NCBI RefSeq assembly: GCF_905163445.1
Contig: NC_053193.1
Span: forward strand, 6,138,001 to 6,202,000
Direction: 5' to 3'
DNA length: 64,000 nucleotides
Source of the DNA: Pararge aegeria
Taxonomy: Eukaryota > Arthropoda > Insecta > Lepidoptera > Nymphalidae
The notes beneath the pieces were generated by a model. The model saw only the letters and a list, made by a program, of their open reading frames with translations. It was not told the origin of the DNA and searched no databases. The position numbers and the translations under genes were made by a program. Below, one piece after another: positions 56,060 to 64,000 of the stretch (position 1 is the stretch's first letter; each line of letters begins with the position of its first letter).

Positions 56060-58144
56060 TTTATGGGTTTAAAAAATAAACGAGTAGACCTCTTAAAAGA
56101 AATAACAAAAATATTTCGGTTCAGGAACTAAATGACCTAAACTAAACTTCATTTTGGTACTTTTTTTTTGTTGATTAGCTCAGAACTTTGTCATTTATAC
56201 ACCGATTTCAAAAATTTCGGCTGCTTCTGAAAACAAAACTCGAGATTTAACAACGCAAGTAGCTTTTACGTGCTTGTTTCTATAACATCTTCGTTTAACA
56301 TTCGTGTAAGTAGTTTCATGCACTTGAAGGTCGACTTTTGAGTTCTAAAGTTTAACCATTCGCTTATCTAAATTTTAGTTGGGTTAACCTATCCCAGAAT
56401 GGGCAGAGAGGGACTTACTAGAAGGGATAACAATAATTAACGTCTATCTTAAATTAAACTATGCGTGCCCACAATTTTATACATTTGATTAATAATGACA
56501 CAGTATAAAAACGCATATTTTACGGACCAATGAAATATTTCAATTAATTTTTTAACGCCAACGCAAAAACGAGGGGTGTTTATTTGTTTGAAAGGTAAAT
56601 TAGTAAAAAGTGTTATTAGCTAGCTTTCGTGAAAATCGGTTCAAAATGGCCGCCCTAAACAAAATGGCTTACATATATTTTCACCATTGTCTCAATATGG
56701 GTATCAAATGCATGTTCATTTGATACTAGGTACTCGACTAGTAGAAAAATATACACGATATTGAAGATCGGGGGTTTTTTAAATTTTAAATTAATTATTT
56801 ATTCATATTTTAGAACCGACCATCAGTAGTACAGTCATCGTCATAATAAGTACTCACAAAAAGGACTTTTCTGATCGTCTCATCGAAACCCTTGGTTCGA
56901 TACCGGAGTCGGCCCGAAAATAGACACTAATATATTCCTAAAAAAAAACGGTACCAGCCAGAGATAGTAAACTCGCGTTGCTCGTGCATCTTGCTTGTGC
57001 GTGCGTGCTCATTTGTAAATTATGCCAGCATGCGTCAGACACAGTTAGCATCACCAACAAGTGGCAGTAGGTAAACGTAACGAAGAAAAACACCGTGAGG
57101 AAACCTGAATGCCTGAGAGTTATCTATAGTTCTGCCATACCCCTTAAAAATTACACCGTTGCCATCTTGCAGTCCAGGGCTAACTTGTAGTGGAATAAAA
57201 AATAAAAAGATTCTTGGACTGTTCGAAAACACAATAGGACCCGGTAGGAGACGCTTTAGTTGGTATGACCCCAAATTTGATTAATATTGGTCCAGTTGCT
57301 AAATAAATTATCCGTTAAATTTAAAAAATTCTCCTCATCATTAATTAATACCCCGATTCTTGATGAAGATTATGGCTATTTATTCTCACGACGCTATTTA
57401 TGACACGAGTCAGCAGAAGGTGTGCGGTGCGATGAGGCGCGTAATATAATGAAAGATTGTTTTAATAAAAAACATATCCTTCGGTTAATGTTCTTTAAGA
57501 TTTGATTTTGTATTATTATATTCGTAGCAACTTATAAAGGCAACAGTTTGTCAAAGAGGGAACAAACTACCGTTGCCCACTCACAAAAGTTACACAATAC
57601 AATGCCAAGGGTCAGGTTTGAGTTTCCGGAAACCAGAGACTTCATGCTTTCAACGTAACTACTTTGTTTTCGGTTAATATAGCCACAGGTTCATTTACAT
57701 AAACTAACCACGTCTATGTGGAGCTTTTTTAAAACTTACGAGTTTTAAAATACAACATTTCAGATTTTCTGCCGTTTTCATTTAACTTACAACAAGTCTG
57801 AACTTGTTCGTGCCTTAGGAAATTTTAATGAGAGCCTTTACGGCCATTTCAGCTTTACTTTTACTTGTTGCTCGGGGAAAAGATTGAAGTTCTCGGTGAC
57901 CCGTGCTGGCTCTATTTTTTGCCCTAGACATTTACCTAGTCGTGGTTTCTTTTTTTTTATGAACCTACCATTCTTTGACCTAGTATCTACGTAGATTCTG
58001 AAACACTGTAGAGTGACTGAAAATAAGGAACTAAAATTACTTCTCGTATGTCACATGTGGCGCTCCAAATGGGGACAAAATAATAGGCTGTCATTTATAG
58101 GTATAGATATTGTGCCGTGTGGTGACGGCAGATAAGAATACAGA
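56060..58144. other. mostly unassigned stretch with SINE fragments
   Basis: 57,080-57,120 (AACACCGTGAGGAAACCTGA) is a SINE-B middle and 57,160-57,195 (CAGTCCAGGGCTAACTTG) a SINE-C end, forming a mosaic. The rest is AT-rich without a recognised gene. Confidence 0.5.
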
Positions 58145-58352
58145 TGTCACAACCCTTCCTTTTCTTCCGAGGGTGACATACAATGCGATTAAGGGAATAC
58201 ACTACTAATACCATCTATTGCGACAACCAATCTGCCCAGCGTTAGGATTTTGGTCAAACCCTTCCGTGGGGTTTAGCCCAGCAGAAATATTAACTTAAAT
58301 AGTAAAAATAGTATTTATTTCCAGTGGACTGTTAGGGGCTATTGATAATGTT
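58145..58352 (+). mobile_element. element F copy with small insertion
   Basis: GTCACAACCCTTCCTTTTC and CCAGTGGACTGTTAGGGGC match 32,231-32,430. About 40 bp of AT-rich sequence (near 58,288-58,322) splits the CCCAGCAG|CAGTGGACTG region. Confidence 0.6.
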
Positions 58353-59811
58353 TTGCAGCTGTGTTAATATATAGGACGGAGAAAATAATTTTAAACGCCA
58401 TCATTTAAACTAATGCTTTGACAGTTTTATTATCAGCATATCGTTATCCCACATTTATCAGGTAGCCAATTAGTTATTAAGCTTATAACAATTTATATCA
58501 AGCTAAATGGTAACATTTATTATGAAATGCTGTGTCATGATGTGAAGCTGTTCTCCAACAAAGGCCCTTGTTCACAATAATTACGAGACTAGAATATTAA
58601 TGAGTCGAGCTCAAAGTATAGACTTCCCAGCTTCCTAACTGTAGCGTAAGTACAAATTACTAACACGACATTTAAGACCATAGATTTTACAGTTAAGATG
58701 CTGCACTCCGAAACTTGAGCTTAGAACGTTTTACACCAAAACAGTTTAAATAATGCAAAGAAAAATTCCCGCGCGTTTTACTAAAAAAAATAAACGTTAT
58801 ACTTTAAGTTCATACATTAAAGGTGGTTATAGCTTGAGTCAATGAGAATACAATAATAACCAGCCACCTACGTGTCTCGAGTTATTATGATAGGGGCATC
58901 CATATTTATTGATAAAATACAATGGGTACCATATACTAAGTATATATCCTCATTGGTACTTTCTACGGATGAGGATACCACGTCCTATTATCTTTATATA
59001 AGCGGCCGCCAGCAAATTCGTACGCACCCAATTTCTGATTAGTAACCCTGGCAAACTTTTTAACGCTATCTTTCACAATAACTAGCCCGTCTGCCTTACT
59101 CAAGAAATGGGCTAAAATGTAGGTACTCTAATTTCTTATAACAACTTTTTTAGAAAGGGCCAAATATTTAATCTAGAATGCATTTAAAAAATTGTAACGT
59201 CATTGCAATTTGTCATACTCATATCCCTTACCCGCCAACACAAAGGCATTGAATCACGATCTTTTAGACTAAATGTAGATTGTTTTTACTTAATGATCGT
59301 AAAGTGAAAATGGAAATTACCCGCTCGGCGTGCCACACCAATTGTATCATCGATCAATTATTCTATAATCTGATATTTCTCCTATGATTTATCAGTTGAC
59401 GTCACAGAGGACTGAGGACGTCACTACATTAACAACGACATTTTCGTACTGTAACAAACTTTGTGGTGTATTAAACTATTTTTTTTTGTAATAAATTAAT
59501 ATAAATAACTAAAATGAGTCAGACTAGAAAAAATCAGATATTAACAGATATTAGTCGTGTATCTAGATAAACTAAACCTAATTCTATACTTTCCAAAAAC
59601 CGCACGCAGTAGGATTATACGGGCGGCAGACCCGCAAATATTGAAACTTGTTTTAAATCCGGGACCCTCGCAAACAACGCTAAGGGTCAGATCAGTAGGT
59701 ATATTAAGAGTTTTTTTATAAGACTACTAGCTAAACCCAACCGCGCCTTGTACTTAAACCATAAGCCAAACCAAAGCTTAGAATTTCCCGTTCCGATGAT
59801 ATCTCAGGGAT
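58353..59811. other. unassigned AT-rich stretch
   Basis: No gene or element ends are recognised. Confidence 0.5.
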
Positions 59812-59812
59812 A

Positions 59813-60335
59813 TCTATACTTATAATAAAACTGTAACTGGAAGATTTCTGTACATTTAATATATTTTGAAAATTTTGACTGGGGGATACTTAATAATTGA
59901 TACTGAGTCCAAAACAGTTTTTATTTAATTTTGTCTGTCTGTCTGTCTGTCCGGGCATCACGAGAAAACTACTGAACGGATTTAAATAAAATTTGGTGTA
60001 GTGGTAGTTGATATTCTGGTTCAACATATAGGATTCTTTGTATACCGATAAACAAAGTTTTCTCCAGGAAATGGAATAATTTTTTTTATCAATTATACTT
60101 ACTTTATAGCTCCGTTAAATTTGAACCGATTTTAATAATTATTTTTTTACTTAAAAGTGCATACTATCAAGCATGTATGGTCTTATTTTAACAAGGATCT
60201 GATAAATATTGTCGGAGATAAAGAACATAACTCTTCACAAATTGCTGTCAGTCGCAAGGCATATGGGACAACGATTAAATGCATGCGTACCATCCTACTA
60301 ATATTATCAATGCGAAAGTTTGTGAGGATGAATGT
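59813..60335 (+). mobile_element. interspersed element, Helitron-like 5' end (copy 1 of an inverted pair)
   Basis: It starts TCTATACTTATAATAAAACT after an A, contains (TCTG)n at 59,935-59,953, then CGAGAAAACTACTGAACGGA and GGCATATGGGACAACGATTA. The same interior is inverted at 62,545-62,960. The 3' CTAG end is uncertain. Confidence 0.6.
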
Positions 60336-60483
60336 ATGTATGTATTTATCAACTAAAATAATGACAACTTACTAACTCAGTATACCACGTAAAATAATAG
60401 TAGGTACACAGCTAGCCACGATGATTATGATGTTAGCGTCAGATATAGTCCGCTACTTAATTATAAAGTTATAGATAGCGTTT

Positions 60484-60715
60484 TCTTGTAGTTGTAGTAG
60501 CAGAGCTATTCTTGACAGAGCTCGTCCGGGGAAGTAGTGCCGCTATGCTTATTTCTGTAGCCAAGCAGTATTGCTGTGTACCTATATAACACCTATGCCT
60601 CAAGTTGACAGGGCAACACTTTTTACGACGTGTCCCTGCATAGTGTTGTTCTTTTTATAGGCGATGGGTATCCACTTACCATCAGGTGGGCCATCTGCTT
60701 GGCCCGTCAATTATT
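60484..60715 (+). mobile_element. SINE-D copy
   Basis: GACAGAGCTCGTCCGGGGAA, then GTAGCCAAGCAGTATTGCTG, ACGTGTCCCTGCATAGTG and TTACCATCAGGTGGGCCATC. This is the clearest copy of the family in the window. Confidence 0.75.
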
Positions 60716-60738
60716 ACCTGCTATAAAACAACATTGAA

Positions 60739-61043
60739 GCGGTGATAGCCTAGTGGGTAAGGCTTCGGCTTTCCTTTCGTAGAGACCGAGTTCGAGCCCC
60801 GGCACCTACCACTGAATTCTTAGAGTTATGTGCGTTTTAATTTAAGCAATTTAAATATCATTTGTTTTGAACGGTGAAGGAAAACATGCATGCCTGAGAG
60901 TTCTCTATTATGTTCTCAGCGGCGTGTGAAGTCTACCAATTCGCACATGGCCAGCGTAGTAGACTACGGCCTAAACCTTTTTCATTCTGAGATTAGAACT
61001 GTGCCCTGTGACCTAATGCCAGTAATTGGTTGATGGTGATGAT
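60739..61043 (+). mobile_element. SINE-B copy (tRNA-derived), best preserved
   Basis: The tRNA-like head GTGATAGCCTAGTGGGTAAG has a B-box GAGTTCGAGCCCCGGC. The body GAGTTATGTGCGTTTTAATT, GTGAAGGAAAACATGCATGC and GTGTGAAGTCTACCAATTCG follows. It ends GGTTGATGGTGATGAT, an RTE-type tail. Confidence 0.8.
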
Positions 61044-61152
61044 TTTATAAAACATCTGCAGACACTTTTAGGTCCTATTTTACTATTCCCACGCCACAAT
61101 ATTGTCTATGGTTATTGTCTATGGTTAATGATCAATGTACTATTTAGTATTA

Positions 61153-61826
61153 TCTTAATATATATAAATCTCCTGTCACGATGTTTGTCCGCGATGGACT
61201 CCTAAACTACTTAACCGATTTTAAATTAAATTGGCACACCGTGAGCAGTCTGGTCCAACTTAAGAGATGGGATTACTTAGATCTTTAATTATAGTCGCAA
61301 TTTTATTTTATTGCAAATAAATTGTCCATAATTAATTGACAGTCACAATTATCTGTCAACTCCAAAAGATTCTAACAGATGTCGATACTTTTCAACTGGA
61401 TTGAGTAAGTAATCAATAGATGGCACTGCTATGGTAACGTGTCATAATATAAGCTAGCTATTTGTTATTATATTATATATATTATAATTATAAATGTCAA
61501 TGTAAGTTTGTTTGTTACGCTTTCACGCAAAAACTACTTAACCGATCCTCATGAAACTTTGTACACATATTCTTGGAAGTGTTAGAAGTAATATAGGATA
61601 CTTTTTATCCCGACATTTAGCCCAGTTCCTTTGGGAGAGGGGATGAGTGTTTGCCGATTTTACACCATAACTCCGACAAATTATAAGCGATTTAAATAAT
61701 TATTTTAGTACTATAGAGGTTATAATACGTGTTAAATTTTGCCATTTGCAAACTGTGGGTGGAGATAGAGGACAGAACTCTTCAGCGAAAACATCAAACG
61801 CAGACGAAGTCGCGGGCAACAGCTAG
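61153..61826 (+). mobile_element. Helitron-like composite (TC start to CTAG end)
   Basis: 61,153-61,365 matches the left part of 34,932-35,230. 61,487-61,826 matches the 43,826 and 48,460 copies and ends GTCGCGGGCAACAGCTAG before a T. Either one longer 674-bp element or two nested ones are present. Confidence 0.55.
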
Positions 61827-62544
61827 TCATATTATAATTATCTAGGTACCTATTTACTCGATATTTTTCCAATGATATTCTTTCAAGAAACAGATAGATG
61901 AAAATTCTTTAATACAAAAATCGAACTAGAAATGGGTCTCTATTTTCGTGAGATCATGATCAGCTGGTGCTCGATCGAGTTAAGAATCGTAATTTCCGGT
62001 TTTACGAGCACACGATCCGTTCTCGTATAATGGATTCATAGCCCTGCTGTTCTCTACCTCCGCCCTTAATGAGGCGAAGGGTTGCAAGTGAATTATTTCT
62101 TCGAAAGAAAAGATTTCGTTCGAGGTGATGTTGGATCGAGTTAAGTGTTCTAATTTATCGAGGATGATTATAATGCATGTCACCACCATCAGCGGCTTAT
62201 TGTGATCTAATACACACATATTAGTAGTCGCGTCAGCAAAGTTTTAGCTTTAGTAGGTCAATACAGAATACCCATATTTCTGTGAATACAAAAGCTAACT
62301 CAGGACACATTAATAACAAAGCATTTATTTGTTACTACCTGACCCGCGCAACTTCGTCTGCACCTAGAAAAAAAACCTAGAAACTAATTGCAGCGCTACC
62401 TACCAGGTGGGCCTGTTTTATTTCCAAACTACGTTACTCGCGGCCGTACGTGTTATTCTATACCCGTCGCAACTTCTAAGCGATAGGTTCAATTTAAATA
62501 TTATAAAACTGAATTTGCAGGTATACAAAGAAACTTAATATTTA

Positions 62545-62960
62545 TATTACTTTTATTCTTTCGCATTTACAATATTAGTATTTACTCGGATGATACGCAT
62601 GCATTCGATCGTTGTCCCATATGCCTCGCGACTTGCTGTTATCTGTGAAGATTTATGTCCTTGATCTCCGATAATATTTATCAGATCCACATTAAAATTA
62701 TACAGAACATGCTTGATAGTATACACGCTTGTATACACTTTCACATAAAAAAAGAATTATAAAAATTGGTCGAAATTTAACGGAGCTATGAAGATTGATA
62801 AAAAATTTCATCCCATTTCCCGGAGGAAACTTATTGTTTATCGGGATAAAAAAATGTCCTATATTGTTGTTTATGTTGACCCGGGATATCAGCTACCACT
62901 ATACCAATTTTTTTTTAAATCCGTTCAGTAGTTTTCACGTGATGCACGTGATGCGTAAAA
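62545..62960 (-). mobile_element. interspersed element (copy 2 of an inverted pair)
   Basis: The reverse complement of the 59,940-60,330 interior: GTTGTCCCATATGCCTCGCG, TGATCTCCGATAATATTTAT and AAATCCGTTCAGTAGTTTTC. It has a local duplication of CACGTGATG at 62,937-62,955. Confidence 0.7.
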
Positions 62961-63166
62961 AGCAGTAAGATATTTTTTAAGTGTAAAACATTACTGGTAT
63001 TCTGCTTGCCACGATATAGAAGGGAACAAGAAGTATATGCCCTATACCTAGTGATTTTCAACGTTTTACTTGGCACCAAAATGCTGTAGAAAATGTTTAC
63101 GCTTTTCAGTGGCTAGATTGGCAATTAAGTTATTAATTTTTGAAGAGTTCTCTCACCTAGTCGATA

Positions 63167-63715
63167 AGTGGCAAGTGATGAAGCGGTCTAAGATAGTATA
63201 TTAAACCCATAGGTACCCCTAATCCATCGTCGTACCAGAACGCTAAATAGCTTAGTGACACATCTTTGTCGGTAAGGTGGTAACAACCCACGGCGGTTTC
63301 CTCCCACCAGACCAGACTTGCCGAAATTCGGAAATTATGAATGACCAAGTTTTCCCTACCATGAACCCATACCATCGCACCCTAGACCTCCCACATAAAA
63401 TACACAAATATTGCAATATTTTATTATTAATTAATGCAGGGCAGGTCAGTGGCAAGTGATGAAGCGGTCTAAGATAGTATATTAAACCCATAGGTACCCC
63501 TAATCCATCGTCGTACCAGAACGCTAAATAGCTTAGCGACACATCTTTGTCGGTAAGGTGGTAACAACCCACGGCGGTTTCCTCCCACCAGACCAGACTT
63601 GCCGAAATTCGGAAATTATGAATGACCAAGTTTTCCCTACCATGAACCCATACCATCGCACCCTAGACCTCCCACATAAAATACACAAATATTGCAATAT
63701 TTTATTATTAATTAA
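63167..63715 (-). repeat. tandem duplication of a SINE-C copy
   Basis: 63,167-63,434 and 63,448-63,715 are nearly identical (one difference seen: GCTTAGTGACAC versus GCTTAGCGACAC), period 281 bp, with a 13-bp spacer. Each unit is SINE-C in reverse (GACACATCTTTGTCGGTAAG, TCCCACCAGACCAGACTTG) plus AATATTGCAATATTTTATTA. The open frames here are repeat-derived. Confidence 0.9.
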
Positions 63716-64000
63716 ATATTGCAATATTTTTTTTAATTTATAAAATAGTTCATAATATCATTGTTACAAGCTATGGAATTGTATCCGATATAAACGTTAT
63801 TTTTATTATTATTATAACAATATTTTAAAAGAGCCAATTTGTATTTTCTTTTTTAGTATTAATGTTATTCACTGATACCGAGATTTTGACTTAAACAAAC
63901 CTTGTTTATATAGATTCCAGCTATTTCATACTTTAAAGGTTTCTGTGAGAAAAAGGTAATAAAACTAACTAGGAAATAATGAATAAAACTCATCCCAAAT

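Noticed and set aside
60157..62744. Two similar small 'proteins' at 60,157-60,375 (+) and 62,553-62,744 (-)
   Set aside because: The similarity is that of two DNA copies of the same interspersed element in opposite orientation. There is no sign of selection on the frame.
63252..63656. 134-codon minus-strand open frame with an internal repeat
   Set aside because: It is produced by the tandem duplication of a SINE-C copy, and the same words recur in other SINE copies.

Overview
The window is animal nuclear DNA, almost certainly from a butterfly or moth. It is AT-rich, its one clear gene is split into short exons by GT-AG introns, and the rest is filled with short interspersed elements of lepidopteran type: tRNA-derived SINEs, RTE and jockey/CR1-like LINE tails, and Helitron-like elements ending in CTAG. 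I infer a butterfly, perhaps Nymphalidae, from the SINE repertoire; this is from memory and is weak.

Region 1 (1-8,940) holds the 3' part of one gene on the + strand. It encodes a T-type (low-voltage-activated, Cav3) calcium channel alpha-1 subunit, the orthologue of Drosophila Ca-alpha1T. Fifteen exons (131-6,654) join with consistent phases into 1,224 codons plus a TAG stop. They cover part of the II-III linker, all of repeats III and IV, and the C-terminal tail. Repeats I and II and the start codon lie upstream of the window. The pore residues of repeats III and IV are both Asp, the DD half of the T-type EEDD selectivity ring. A probable 3' UTR with several AATAAA signals follows.

Region 2 (about 8,940-64,000) contains no gene that I can recognise with confidence. 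It is intergenic or possibly intronic DNA made of nested mobile-element relics. I grouped them by sequence as SINE-A, -B, -C and -D, RTE-like LINE tails, jockey/CR1-like LINE 3' ends with reverse transcriptase remnants, Helitron-like elements, an inverted-repeat element E, and a short element F. These names are only labels for this window. Two weak coding candidates are listed at low confidence (26,981-27,301 + and 33,846-34,035 -).

No undescribed biological system stands out. The most interesting points are: (1) a 105-bp intron in the channel's III-IV linker that is a multiple of three and open in frame, so retention would insert 35 residues; (2) a set of near-perfect short-loop hairpins scattered over the window, at least one created inside a decayed LINE, which looks like template-switch mutation; (3) a 559-bp tandem duplication with one mismatch that duplicates one arm of a fold-back element; (4) a local family of degenerate repeats at 50.4-51.9 kb; (5) Helitron-like elements with intact TC...CTAG ends between A and T.
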